Shown piece by piece: positions 21,842 through 33,605 of a stretch of 64,000 bases of DNA (the first letter of the stretch is position 1; every line of letters begins with the position of its first letter). Below the pieces are notes generated by a model, which saw only the letters and a program-made list of their open reading frames with translations, ran no database searches and was not told the DNA's origin. The stretch comes from Loxodes magnus (Eukaryota; Ciliophora; Karyorelictea; Loxodida; Loxodidae): assembly GCA_946699065.1 (NCBI GenBank), contig CAMPDV010000058.1, positions 558,001 through 622,000 of the forward strand, in the 5' to 3' direction. The translations under genes were made by a program, and so were the position numbers.

Positions 21842-22075
21842 TAAATTCACATGAAAAATCAATTAGTTTTTCAGCATCTATTATCTTATGCATTTTACTA
21901 AAGTCTCCTTCACGAAATTTATAGAAATTATTTATATCAATCAAGAGATTCGTAATTTTCCTCCTTTTTTATATTTTATTCTCATCGAACTTTCAATTTA
22001 AACTTCCTCTATCTTTTATTCCTGTTCTTGTTGTTATTTTTTTCTATTCTCAACACAACATGCAGTGGTTCCCTT
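21842..22075 (-). pseudogene. CDPK-like pseudokinase, N-terminal fragment
   Basis: Minus strand. CCVENRKKQQQE and, after one frame change, LLIDINNFYKFREGDFSK align with CCVENRK and LLIDMNNFYKFREGDFSK of the intact gene at 46799. The start codon has become AAG (22075-22073), so the N-terminal Gly of the myristoylation site can no longer be exposed. The match ends abruptly after CEF (21842). It is a dead, truncated duplicate. Confidence 0.8.
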
Positions 22076-24430
22076 AAAAAAGGAAATTTAATACTTAGTT
22101 TAAATTATATTAATTAGATTAAAGATAGTTAGATAGTTAAACAATCCTTTAACTTATTAGCTTTTTATTTCTATTAAGCTTATTTGCTTTATAGGAAAAG
22201 ATTGAGAGAAATTAAATGCTTATAAGTATTTTTATTTAATTAGGGGTATCTTCATTGCCCTTATTAGGAGTAATCTACTATTTTAGATTAAAATAGGATG
22301 GAATTAAGCTAATCTAGTCAGCATCTGAAATGATTAAATTATAATCTCATTGAAAATGATTTTTTAAGAAGCTTTGCAAGCTAAGAAAACTCAATTATAA
22401 ATAACTTGCAACTTTAATAAGAAGAATTAAATGTACTTTAGTTGATATAAAATTAATAATTATTATAGGTAAATGATACATAGTCAACTATTAATGCAAC
22501 AAGAATTGCTATATTTAATTTTTCTCTTGTTTCGCTAATTATGTAGACAAATAAAGATAATCATAATCAATTTGTGATGTAAGATTAGCAAAGTAAAGTC
22601 TTAAGCATATCAATTTGCTGATTTAATTGTAAATTTCTAAAAGCTACTTACAATAGTTTATACTCAATAAATAGTAAAAAATAATTTTAAGCAAAAAGAG
22701 ATTAAGAACTATTCTCTCATAATCATTTTAATGTAAATCTAAGTAGATTTATTGCAAATATAAGTAGTGTCTTAATATAAATAATCTCAGATAAATAAGA
22801 GTTTAGAGAAGTTTCATTTTTGATAAAATGTATGGATTTGCTTGTACATTTATTCTAAAACATATAATTAATCACTATTTCATATAATTTATAATTGATA
22901 TCTCTAGTATATTTTAAATAAGGTAAGCTAAATATTATAAAGAAGTTGTTTAAAATAGAAACATAGTACAAAATTGTTTAGATTATATACACAAACATTT
23001 AAAGTTTTTATTTGGATAATCTTTGATGGCACGAAATGATTTTATATTTGAGTATAAATAATTGAAAAAATGTATTTTCATTAGTAATTGTATAGCTAGA
23101 TTATTTGGGTTATGCATATTAGATTATTATTAGCCTTTATTATTTTTTGGTTTATTAATTTAAAATTTAACATAATATAAGAAAAATTAAAAAGACTTAT
23201 CTCAATCACATCTCTTAATAGTTAATGAAATGAAATTTGCTTTTACATAAGAAGATATAAAGTTTAATAAAACTATTTCAATTTCTTAAGATTTATAAAA
23301 TTAATTAAAATTAACAAATCAAGAATCCAAGAAACCATAAAGCAGAAACTTAAATTATGTAAAGCAAGGAAATTAGAAATTATAATCTTATTTTATCTAA
23401 GATAGTTAAGATGCCTCCTATTAATATTATCAAATAAAGAAATAAATATAGTATAAGATGCTAAGGAATTCATATATTTTTAATTAAGGAAAAGGTGAGA
23501 GATAAATAAATTGCATTTTAGCAAAATCAAATCAAAAAGCAAATTACATTATTTCAAATTTTAGCAGACTAGAAATAATTATAGAAAAATAAAATTACTC
23601 AAATCTGATCAGCTAAATAATTTTAAAGAGAAGATAATAATGATTTTAAAGAATTAATAGTGGAGATTCTTATAAACTAAACAATAATTCAGCATATACT
23701 ACCATGGATTTTATCTCTTTAATTATCCTTTGATAAGCATGGATTTTAATATGAATGAAATTCAGTTTTAATTTATTAAAATATGAAATTTAATTACATT
23801 AACAATTCTTAATTACCTAAAGATTCTAAGGATGAAAACATCAATTTAAGCTATTGATAAGGTAAGCTAGATCGTATGAGTTAGGAGATAAATTTACTAA
23901 TTTAATATAAAAATCAGGGAAAATTAAATTTTACATTGATTTTTAAATTAAGATTGTTTTTCGATTTAGAAAAAATTACATAAGAAATCTCTAAAATAAT
24001 TATTAATTAATTTCTTATAAATTTACATTTCATTCTCAAAATATACTTAGATCTTTATGCTGTCAAAATCTTTAAAATAAAAACATCATCAAATGTTTTT
24101 TAATATAAGGTTCAATGATAAAGAAAAAACTATAATAATTGAAAAAATCAAAGGAGAATGGAATATTTTATTCAAAATAAGATATTTTCAGTAAAATTTT
24201 TCTATTATATTTCATATGTTTCAATCTTTTCTTCTGTTTATCTTTAATTTAATCTACTCTTTTTCTTTCTGATTAATTTTTTTTGCTAATATAAAAAATA
24301 AAAAAACTTTAAACTTTTCTATTAAATCTTTTTAATTGGTACTATACTAAGTACTATCAAATTTATTACTCTCAATGGCTGGTATAATCTTAAAAATAAG
24401 CATACTAAAATCATGATGAATTTATCAACT
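22076..24430. other. AT-rich stretch, nothing recognised
   Basis: About 2.3 kb, uniformly AT-rich. I see no gene, structured RNA or repeat that I can support. Confidence 0.45.
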
Positions 24431-24439
24431 ATAAATTCA

Positions 24440-25230
24440 ATTAAAAATTGGGAGTTTTAACCAGTTCCGGCAACAATTTTTTAACGTAGTTGGATTCCAC
24501 GACCACCTTTTCGGAATGGATGACAACTAATTCTCTTTTTCCTTAAAAAGGTCCATTCTATCCTCAATTTCTTTTTGTAAACTTTATTATTAACATATAT
24601 AATATTGCTAGATATCTTCATTTTTTTATTTATTCTTGCTTCTTAATTTTTTTGAAAGTATAACATTATTTGAGTAAATGTCTTGACGATTTACAATAAG
24701 AAATTTTTTTCCAATTTTTTTATTTTGGCTTTTCCAATATAAGTTTTTCTAATTTTTTTATTCTTGGTTATTTTTAGACTTTAAATTACTCTGTTTTCTT
24801 TTTTGTCTGCTTAAGCTTTATCTTTCTTAGATTCATCAATTATTTTTGTTGCTTCCTAAGTTTAGCTGATTATGGTTATTTTTATAATTGATCTTCTGTT
24901 AATTCTTTATTTTGTACTAGTTATTTTCTCAAATAATTAATTTCAAAATATAGAACTTCTATATTTGTCATTAATTCTTTTTATCTCTGAAAGTTTGAAT
25001 ATTATATAATTCTACTAGTCTAAAATTTATTTCAATTTTCAAATTACTCCCATGTTACTCACTTTTGATTTATATTGGTGAAATACTTTCTGAAGCTCCT
25101 TGTAATCGTTTGCCTTAAAAAGAAGAATATTCAAATGACTTTTGATTTTTTTAATTCTCTTCGTGCATTTCTCAGTTAGTTTTAAGATATTTAATTAATT
25201 TCTGATTTCCCGCCAAATTTTAACTTTTTA
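24440..25230 (-). pseudogene. ORF1-only retroelement remnant, family B
   Basis: Minus strand. Lys-rich coiled-coil text leads to a knuckle region KISYCKSSRHLLKQC (around 24667-24711), very close to CYYCKSKWHLLQNC of the intact element at 28737-29569, but the first Cys is Ile. Past the ORF, the 3' end repeats the two hairpins of that element in degraded form (CGTGGAATCC with CTACG, then TTGCCGGAACTGG, 24455-24520). It is a decayed copy of the same family. The 5' limit and target-site duplication were not resolved. Confidence 0.6.
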
Positions 25231-25557
25231 GCATGATGGATTTACTTAAATAATGTTTTAATAATATAAATAAATTATTAAATCCATTAAGAACTATGAT
25301 GCACCTAATTTTTAGTTTATTACTTTAGATAAACTTTCATAATTATAATTTTGATATTTTTTAATTAGATTATTTGCTTCAAAAGTTTAAAATTTATTAT
25401 AATTTAGATATCTACTTTTATAAGTGAAAGAGTAAAAATTAAAAAAAGAATATTTAGAAAATATTCTTAATAGGGTTATTTGGAATTCTTAGGAAAGAAA
25501 ACCAATATAATAAATATAAGATTTGAATTAAATTTATTTCCAAAATTATTAATATAA

Positions 25558-26464
25558 ATACATAATTTAAGTGTTTGGCGTTCTTGGTGGTATTTCAACC
25601 TCCTTCCCGCCAGCCTCTAGATTGCTCTAGAGACTTACTATAAAATTCTGAAAGTCTCTACAATTCTTCTACTTTCCATTCATACTGTCTTTTAATTCTT
25701 CTTTCACCTAGATGCTTGATTTTTTTTTCTTGTAAATTTCCCCAAATTTGTTACAGTATAATCTTTCTCTTGATAGCTTTATTTATTATTGTTTCTTCCT
25801 TTTGTTCTCCAACTAATTCTAATAGTTTCAATATTCTTACTTGAAATTGAGAAATTTCTAGCATCTTTTCCAGAGATGCTTCTAAGAGCTACAATAAGAA
25901 CATATTTTTGCTTGTAGTTTAGGTTTAAATCTTGAGTTATTTTCACCTTCAATAATAATTGGATCATTCCTTTATTTTTTCAATTCCATTTAAAGCTGCA
26001 AATTGTACTGAATTTCTTCTATTTTTCTAATTTACTAATCAGTTTTTTCTGCTTCTATTGTTAGTTTTGAGGTTGACTGCTCTAGTCTTGTGATATATTT
26101 CAAAATGCGCTAAGGTCTCTTTCTTAGGTCATGAGTCTCGATTCTATTTCCTCTGCAAGTTCAAGTCTTTCCATTAACTTCTTATTGTCTTTCTTCAGCT
26201 TTTTTACCTCTTCCTGGAGGCCTAGCACCACTTTAATCAGTTAATCATAGCATATTTACTATTATGTGATGAGATTCGAGATTTCTGAGCGCATAATGTT
26301 CTTAGCCTATTTCATAGGCTTTTCTTCAGAGGTGGGAGATTCATATGATGGGTGACTTTTTTGTTACCCTTTTCCTGGTCCTAGGCTTTCTAGGATATTG
26401 TTAACTCCTACTTTTTAGGAGCCGCGAAGAATCCTGGTTTGAATCCTAACATATTTTTTGATTA
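25558..26464 (-). mobile_element. Complete ORF1-only retroelement with 23-bp target-site duplication
   Basis: A perfect 23-bp direct repeat (25535-25557 and 26465-26487, beginning TATTTCCAAAATTATT) encloses a minus-strand element of 907 bp. It carries only a gag-like ORF1 and no RT. The long perfect duplication points to target-primed insertion and a fairly recent event, although the ORF already has a frame change. The 3' end is AT-rich without an obvious simple repeat. Confidence 0.85.
25680..26452 (-). pseudogene. Gag-like ORF1 with frame change, family D
   Basis: Starts at ATG 26452 (MLGFKPGFFAAPKKQELT). The conserved coiled-coil block reads VVLGLQEEVKKLKKDNKKLM, then EEIESRLMTQERDLSAFWNIS, where Trp is TGA at 26100-26102; the sister at 61216-62177 has TGG there. 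The knuckle CSYCSSQKHLWKRC (CX2CX4HX4C, near 25855-25896) is perfect but lies in another frame, so at least two indels separate N-terminus, coiled coil and knuckle. The protein as built would be broken. The family role is RNA binding within a retrotransposition RNP. Confidence 0.75.
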
Positions 26465-26487
26465 TATTTCCAAAATTATTAATATAA

Positions 26488-27849
26488 TTTTCTATAATTC
26501 AATACTTTTAAAGAAAAAAGCAAATCTTTCTTAAGTTATTTCCATTATTTTTTTCTTAGCAACAAAATATTATTTTAATTATTAATTGTACAAAGGATTG
26601 TCATTTTTGTATAGATCACAATAAAATTAAAATTAAGGAAAAACAAATATATGCAAAGAGCTTTGATTCTTACATAAATAAGAAATTTATAACTAAAAAT
26701 AGGCAGCAAAATGAAGAAAATTTAAATAAATATGAATATAAAATCCAGAGTTAAGCAAAAAATTAAAAGAAAATAGTAAGCGAATAATTTGCGTGTGATA
26801 AATCTTAAAATGATAATAAAAATATTACAATCAGTATGGAAATGAAAATAACATTAATTACTTAGAAGAAATATAATTAAATGTTTACATTAGCATAATT
26901 AGCTAGATATATACATATATTTTTAGGATGCTTAAAATATATTAAAAATATAGTTAAAAATGGTGAAAATAAAAGCATATACATATGATAAAATAATTCG
27001 AAAATGAAATTATATCATATCTAGAATAGAAAAAAGTTAAATTTTCCAAAAATAAAATAATCATTTAGATAAAATATATTAAGTTATTTTATAAATCCAA
27101 ATATATAAGCAAGCTATGATAAGATTCTATAAATAAGGCTATTACAAAGTTAATTTTTTGCTCCATTAATCTTAAAATAAAGAGGAAAAATAAAACAAAC
27201 TGTATTACAAGCAAGAAATAAAAATAATTATAAGATAAAAGATAAATTAGAAATAATATTGAATAAAATTAAATCTTTATTAATCTATTTAAAAATATTA
27301 TTAACTTTATGACAAAAATTAAATTATGAATAAATAAATCATAAAAATTAAAACATTAGTTAAAAACTAAAAATACTAAACTTAATTAAAAATAAAATAA
27401 TTTAGATGCTTATATTTTAAAAATTAATTATTAGTAAACCATTAAAGGCAATCTTAGAAATGGAATTAAATTATATAAAATTTTAGGTATTTTTAATAGA
27501 ATTAAATATAAAAATTATTTAAACCTATTTATCACTAAAAATTAAATTAATTATAAAAATAATTATAAAAAATAATAGCATTTTAACATAAATTAAATAT
27601 TAATTTAAACTTGAATAATAAAAAAAAACTTTAAAGAAGTAAAATTTGGACCTTTTCTAATTTAATATTGCTTAAATGTGAAAAATATTAAGATTTTATA
27701 AAAATTAAATAAATAATTAATAACAATAATATAAGATAAATAATTTTTAATAATATAATTTTCTATCAAAAAATCACTTTAAAAAGAAATTATAAATAAA
27801 ATAAAACTATTTTATAAAAGAAAAAAATCACTATTTTTTATTGAAAATT
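26488..27849. other. AT-rich stretch, nothing recognised
   Basis: About 1.3 kb of extremely AT-rich DNA between the target-site duplication of the ORF1 element and that of SINE copy 2. No feature supported. Confidence 0.5.
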
Positions 27850-27864
27850 TTTGTATGTATTTTT

Positions 27865-28177
27865 AAAATTAATTTCAACTAAAAAAGTTTTTGGAACGGA
27901 AACTCCTTTCAAATTACACGACCCGACGCTCTCTTTTTATGGAATAATGGGGATATCCTGTTGTGCTCTAGGCACAGCTGCTAGGGAGCTCCATCGCTAT
28001 GAGCAGCCAGGCTTCAAGCCCCTACCAAGAGCGGATAATCTTAAAGACAGTGTTCCCTTCAGAAAATGACTCTGACCAGGGACTTTCTCAGCGACAGGAA
28101 AGGAACTTGTTCCTAGTCATAAAACCAGAAAGTGTTGTCACGAAGGTCATTCTCAGCTCCCACCATCTTTTCAATTA
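27865..28177 (+). mobile_element. Structured GC-rich SINE, copy 2, with perfect target-site duplication
   Basis: 313 bp, nearly identical to 5748-6065, flanked by a perfect 15-bp repeat TTTGTATGTATTTTT (27850-27864 and 28178-28192). Same stems as copy 1: GGAAA/TTTCA-side hairpin near the start, GCTCT-A-GGCACAGC...GGGAGC in the middle, TCCCT/AGGGA enclosing TCAGA/TCTGA, and GGAAC/GTTCC. B-box-like GCTTCAAGCCC lies near 28011. The two short ATG frames here (27851-28069 and 27999-28205) are not conserved as protein in the other copies. Its downstream flank is duplicated at 36460-36855. Confidence 0.87.
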
Positions 28178-28192
28178 TTTGTATGTATTTTT

Positions 28193-28585
28193 AATTACAT
28201 ATTAAGGGGTAGATGGAAAAATACTTTTATCAAAAAATTAAAAAAATTAAGAAATGAAATATTTTTTAATTGTAACAGGTAATAATAAAATATAATAAAT
28301 AAATTTAATTTGCTTTTACTAAGAGTTAGAAACAGTAAAAAGCATAAAGAAAAATAATAATCTCATTAAATTATAATTAAACTAAAATAAGAACATTAAA
28401 TTCGTTGATAAATTAGCTGAAAAAATAAATCAAAAATTTTAGATAAATATAGCTTTATATCATCGAAAAATATTTTAATGTCATTTAATTAGTAGTAGCC
28501 ACAATATATTAAATATTCACTGAAAGGCTAAATTTAAATTTAGGATGTAAAATTTTGAATTAATTAGTTTATAATAATTATAAAT
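28193..28585. repeat. Inverted duplicate of 36460-36855
   Basis: The flank of SINE copy 2 matches, in inverse orientation, the flank of SINE copy 3, over about 390 bp (shared GTAGTAGCCACAATATATT, AAAAGCATAAAGAAAAATAA). Copies 2 and 3 therefore arose by segmental duplication of one insertion, not by two retropositions. The interval is otherwise non-coding AT-rich DNA. Confidence 0.85.
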
Positions 28586-28736
28586 AATGAAAGGTTATTT
28601 AATTTGTTTTTTATTGTTTGCTATAAAGGTAAAAAAGCTAGTAATCTTATTTTCAATGATTTAAAAATTAAATAAATAAAATTTTAAAGAATGTTTCCAT
28701 TAAATCAATTATTATATTATAATATACTTTATGTAT

Positions 28737-29569
28737 AAAAAAATGGAATAATCTATTCGCCTTTCCAAAAACCAAATTAAGAACGCAAAAAGGAAAGCTG
28801 CGAAACAAATGCAGAGACAACAACAAGAAGAAGATAAATCAAGTTCCTCCTCTGAAGGAAAAATCATAATCGGAACAATAGAATCGAATCCAGTAAAGGT
28901 ATAAAAATAATCCGAAATATAAATATAGCTTGACCAAATGAAAACAATAATACAAAATTATTAGGAAACAATTTACAACCAAGGGGAAAAAATAAGAGAA
29001 CTAATGAATACTATCGAAGATTAAAATAACGAGCTTCTAATAATTAGACGATAATTGATTTAGAATAATCTAGTCACGGAATAGTAACTATATGAATAAT
29101 CTCAATCGAATTTTAAGCAAGAACAAAATATGATTATCGAAAATGTTTCTACATAAGCAAACGTTTAAGAAAAATAGAATGACTAAAAGATTAATATAGA
29201 TTTAATCAAAAGAATCGATTAACTTGAAAAAAAAGTATTTCTGAAGAGATTCAAGAAAAAACAAGGCAAACAATGCTATTATTGCAAATCAAAGTGACAC
29301 TTATTACAAAATTGCGATTAGTGAAGATAAATTTAGATAAAAGAACAATAAAGAACGTTAAGCATACTCAGCAGACTCTGAATAACCTAAACAGGGATTT
29401 ACAAGAGAAAACTATTCACATAAAAGACAGAAGATCCTCTGTGGTTCCATCCACATAAAAAAATGGCGTGGTATCCATCCACGCTAAAAAAATGGTAGCA
29501 AAAACCTGGTTGAAAATCCAGGGAATGCTAAACTTTAATTACTTTTAGTTTACTATTATTATTATTATT
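28737..29569 (+). mobile_element. Complete ORF1-only retroelement with 16-bp target-site duplication
   Basis: Bounded by a perfect AATATACTTTATGTAT (28721-28736 and 29570-29585). The 833-bp body begins AAAAAA then ATG, encodes one intact ORF1 and ends with two hairpins and an (ATT)n tail (29553-29569). Hairpin 1 is GCGTGG/CCACGC (29466-29484). Hairpin 2 is TAGCA-CCTGG against CCAGG-TGCTA (29496-29530). No RT or endonuclease is present. It is the best-preserved ORF1-only element in the window. Confidence 0.9.
28743..29513 (+). CDS. Intact gag-like ORF1 protein with CCHC knuckle, family B
   Basis: 256 codons from ATG 28743 to TGA 29511-29513, in one frame with TAA/TAG=Gln. It starts six bases into the element. 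The N-terminus is basic (KNQIKNAKRKAAKQMQRQQQ) and is followed by a Ser-rich acidic patch, then a long coiled coil (residues about 60-165, e.g. EKIRELMNTIEDQNNELLI and RIDQLEKKVFLKRFKKK). A perfect CX2CX4HX4C knuckle CYYCKSKWHLLQNC (29277-29318) has its Trp encoded by TGA, and a basic tail follows. The expected role is RNA binding and multimerisation with the element RNA. The terminal TGA stands immediately before the 3' hairpin, fitting a code in which TGA is read as stop near the transcript end. Confidence 0.87.
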
Positions 29570-29585
29570 AATATACTTTATGTAT

Positions 29586-29917
29586 TTGCTTATTAAATTT
29601 ATAATAAAGAACATTTGGCTATCTATAGGAATAATATCTCTTATAACCATCCATTATTTGTATAGTTGCTAAATTTATAAACAGTTCTAGGTCTAAATTA
29701 TTCAAAGCTATATTCAAATTATATTTCTTAAACCAGCAACTTAAAAAAAATTATAAATATAGACAAATAAAAAATAAATATTATGTATAAGCATCACATT
29801 GCAACTATATAAAAGGTGTACTTTGAACTGATTAGAAATGATTTTTATTAAAAGTATAAATTCTTTAAATAATTTAGTTTTGAAAGATAAAATATGATTA
29901 TGGTTATTATGTGAATA
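29586..29917. other. AT-rich spacer
   Basis: Short AT-rich spacer between two ORF1 elements. The 72-codon minus frame at 29741-29959 runs across the start of the next element and is chance. Confidence 0.45.
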
Positions 29918-30770
29918 TAAAATGGCTTCTAAGAAATAACAGAACTTTGAACAAAACATTTAAACAGGAAAATTCTCTAAAAAATAAAAAAGAGAAATAA
30001 TTACAATGAGTGAAAGTGAGAAATACGATTGATATGACAAACATTAACCACTTGGAAATCCAGAACTAAAAAAACTTCCGACACAAACTCAAATAGAAAT
30101 ATTATCTAAGTCATTAAAAGAGTTTATGTTCAAAAATAGATACCTCACTGATAAAGTAGAAAAATTAGAAAAACTAATAACGTCTTTACTTGAGAAACAA
30201 CATTAATCATCATAAGAAATAAAAAACAAACTGGAACAAAGAATTCTTTAAATTTAATAATATATTCAGGTTACGACGTTTTCGTTTTAACAGAATTAAT
30301 CAGATCCTATGGAAATAGAAAATGAAGCCTCAAATTAAAATAAACAATAAACGTTTATTTAAAATAAGTAGTAAATTTAAATTAAATAAGTGTTACAGGA
30401 ATAATAGGTTAAAAGAAGAATAAAATGCTACGTGTGCAATAAATAACACCAATGAAAATACTGCTACTAACTAAGCGAAATTTAAAGAAAGAATAAATAA
30501 GATATTTTTAGAAAACTATTTAGGATATATCCAACATAAAGCGGAAAAATTTATAGAAAAAAATTCTTTAATTCAAATCTTAATCCTTGGAGAAATAATT
30601 AGGAAAGCTACTTGCAAGATGAAAACTTTCAGAATATTAAAGGATGGTGCGCTAATGAAGTGCAGCACCGCCTAACTAAGCCTAGTAGAAATTCAAGACA
30701 AACTAATGGAGACAAGCTGATAGAATAGGTCAGATGGCTGACTACTAAGGCTTTAATAAAGCTTTTTAAC
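29918..30770 (+). mobile_element. ORF1-only retroelement, family C, copy 1
   Basis: Matches 42110-42972 on the opposite strand almost base for base from TATAAAATGGC to GACTACTAAGGCTTTA, while the flanks beyond do not match. The unit therefore behaves as one mobile element of about 850 bp that starts just before the ORF1 ATG. Its 3' end has hairpins GGTGC/GCACC (30645-30669) and GTCAG/CTGAC (30730-30743). No clear target-site duplication could be fixed because of the AT-rich tail. Confidence 0.75.
29922..30770 (+). CDS. Gag-like ORF1 protein, family C, copy 1
   Basis: Open from ATG 29922 (MASKKQQNFEQNIQTGKF) to the end of the element with no frame break; TGA codons at 30033 and in the knuckle read as Trp. 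Coiled-coil-prone segments SLKEFMFKNRYLTDKVEKLE and QEIKNKLEQ are followed by DPMEIE, the conserved hexad seen before the knuckle in the other ORF1 genes. The knuckle is CYVCNKQHQWKYC (near 30430-30468), with three instead of four residues between the second Cys and His. No TGA closes the frame within the element. The copy at 42110-42970 shares this frame, so it was probably functional recently. Confidence 0.75.
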
Positions 30771-30789
30771 TTTAAACTTTTTTAATGTG

Positions 30790-32100
30790 ATAAATAGATA
30801 TCAATATTATATTTGTAAAAATGTTTAGTTAAAAAATTAAAGCAAAGCAATAAAATATAAAAATAGGCATTTATAATGATGCCTGCTATAATATATCTTC
30901 TTTATTTTGCTAAATTTAATTCTTTTAAAAAATAAATAGAATTGAAAATGAGTTTTAGTTGTATAATATCATTAGCATTCCAAAAATTAACAAAATATCA
31001 TAAATTTAAATAAATATTTTATTTCAATAATTTTTCTAAAAAACCAAAGTGAAATATAAAATAATTTTTACTCTAATTATATCTTTTTTATTTAATAGAA
31101 GCAATGAAAGATAAGAAAATCTTTTATATTTATATTAGACGAGCAATCAATAAATAAATTATTTTTAAAGATATAGTTAAGATAATTACTTATTAATGAT
31201 ATTTAAGGAATATAATAAACTAAAACATATCAAAGCTTTATAAAGTATTAGTATTTCTAAAATATGATTGAATGTTATGCTATCATATTCAAACTTCTAT
31301 TTATTCTCTATAGTTAAATTAATTAATTTACCTTATCTTATAATTCTATTCTGAGTTTATTTAATTTGATGCTATTTAATTATAGACACCAGCGTAGTTT
31401 TATTAATTTAGTCATGCAGAAAAAGTTTAATTTAAGTTAGAGTTTTAATATAAATGAATTAGGCGTATTTAAGATCTATTTGCAGTTTAAGTTCAAAAAG
31501 ACTTTCATTTATTATTTTGCTAATCATGATTAAACATCAGCTAGTTAGTTGAATTATCTTGCTTTCAAATAAAAATGGATTTATCTAGGTAATTAGTAAA
31601 TTAACCTAAATTAGAAACTTAAAGATAAAAGAGCTAAATTTTAAAGAGCTACAGTTAGAAGTTAAGCTTAAATTAAATAGAACTAGAATTAAAAGGAAGA
31701 TACAAATTAGATTTTAATACATATAATTAAAAAAATATAAGCAACAGCTAGAGTAAACATCATTTTTAGTACTGAGATTAATGCGAAATTTCTAAAAGCC
31801 TTTATTTTATAAGAGATATAGTTAATGATAAATAATAATAGCCTAATCCTATTAAATGGATGTAGTATAGTAATCACTAATTTTCATAAAAGAAACTAGG
31901 ACCACTAAGAAAAATTGATTTCAAATATAAAATCAAATTAAATGATCTAATAAGTTCTTCTAAAAACTAAAGTGTAGATCATTTCAGTTAATACAAGGAA
32001 CACAAAAAGAAAAAATAGTAATAATATTTTCTTCAAACAGAACCTTGCTTTACAAGTGAAGATTCACCTCTAAAATAAAATTAAGCTAATTATTATAATG
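30790..32100. other. AT-rich stretch, nothing recognised
   Basis: About 1.3 kb. No coding motif, repeat or RNA identified. Confidence 0.4.
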
Positions 32101-32113
32101 ATAACATATAAAT

Positions 32114-32760
32114 AATGACTACCAAAGAAAAATTATAAAACCTAGAAAAGAAATCCTCAGATAGAAAAGCATAAAACCTAAAAAAGTTAGCAAAAGTACA
32201 GAAAAAAATAGAAAAACGAAATTCTTAAATAAAAGAGACACATCATTGATGCAAAATAGGATTGATAATGATTAATCTTCTTTGGAAAAAGTTTTTAAAA
32301 AAAAATAAGAAAAATGAAGCAAGAAATTATTCTTCAGTTAAAAGCATAAAAAAAATTAAGATAAATAAAAAAGCCACAATACCAAAGCTTCAAATGGAAA
32401 ATAGAGAGACTATAATTATATAGAATGAAAGTCTTCAAGAAAACAATTCTATTTCAAAGAATCTAAAGATAAAAAAGCGGTTTTCAAAGTGATGGAAATT
32501 TCAATATAACTTCAAGAAAGATATAAAATAAAAAAGAGAAAATGAAGAAAAAACGAAACCAATTAGCAAAAATCTTAATTTTACATGTAAGTTTTGAAAA
32601 ATCAAATTAAAAAGAGAATGCTTAACGGACAAGATTAAAATTCTAATTAATCCTCCATTGATTAGCCTAAAGAAGAAAATGAGGATTAATCCCAAGTAAA
32701 CTATAACAATATTTTTCTTAAAAACTTAGCGAAATATAAAAAAAAATAGCTATATAATTT
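32114..32760 (+). CDS. Hypothetical Lys/Asn-rich protein
   Basis: From ATG 32114 (MTTKEKLQNLEKKSSDRKAQ) a frame of about 200 codons reads as a highly basic, low-complexity protein with short coiled-coil stretches (LKKLAKVQKKIEKR) and a CKFWKIKLKREC pair of cysteines near 32586-32621. AT-rich DNA easily encodes Lys/Asn-rich text, and no stop codon limits it, so the frame could be chance. There is no relative in the window. It may instead be a decayed ORF1 of another family. Confidence 0.3.
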
Positions 32761-32899
32761 ATAGTAAGTTCAAGAGACTCATCAATCTCTGTTATAAGAT
32801 AGACTTAAGGTTACTATGAAGAAAATGTAAGAGATAGCCTTATCATGAGTAGCTAAAAATTTACAAGAACTATTGTGATTTTTAGGTATTATTATGCAA

Positions 32900-33605
32900 A
32901 TATATAAATTTGATAAAGGGAAATTGAAATTTTCAATCGGAGATTTTATAGTAAATGATACTTAAACTAATTAAAAAGCTCATAAAGGATGTTCATAATA
33001 TACCTCAAAACCTTTTATACTTCTTATATTGTGTCTTTTTCACGAAAAAGATTTAGTTACCTGAAAAATTTTTAACTAATTTTGAAAAAGAAAGATGCTT
33101 ACAAGCAAACGACTGAAATAAGTAAGTTTAACTATACAGTTGTAAGGATAAATCAAAGAGTAGGTAAATAATGCATATTATATTTTTCTTTATAACTAAA
33201 TAACTAATTACTAAAATCTTGATTTAATAGGAAAAATATAAAAGTTATGCAATTAATTATGAAGAACTTGATCCTAAAAATAACAAAATAATAGCAAGTT
33301 TCATCTAGGTAGCTATTCTAAATTTATTCTTACAAGTAGGTAAAAGTGAATAAGAAATAAGAATATTCACAAGAATATAGAAAATTATTTTTATACCCAC
33401 TCTGGAAATGTAAATTATAATATAGAAATTAAATGATGGAGTTTCATATAAACTTATTTCATTAAATTAAACAAATCCTTTACTAGAAAAGGTAAATGAA
33501 GGTATGGTGATAAGTAAAGCTATATAAAAATTTGGAGAAGAAGTTATTAGAGTTATAGAGAAAAATAGTACTAAAAATTATTTCCCTCTTTTTCACTTTA
33601 AAAAA
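32900..33605 (+). CDS. Possible Sec23/Sec24-like COPII fragment
   Basis: A better-than-average coding stretch: after a possible 3' splice site (ending near 33230) the frame reads YAINYEELDPKNNKIIASF, IQVAILNLFLQVGKSEQEIR, IF, then VSYKLISLNQTNPLLEKVNE and FGEEVIRVIEKN. The block FIQ-A-L-----GKSEQEIRIFTR loosely resembles the FQ-ALLYT---GERRIRV strand of Sec23/Sec24 coat proteins. Upstream, 32900-33110 also reads as protein (FILLILCLFHEKDLVTW), but the joins are unclear. With no outside comparison this is a weak guess; a different conserved family is equally possible. Confidence 0.3.
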
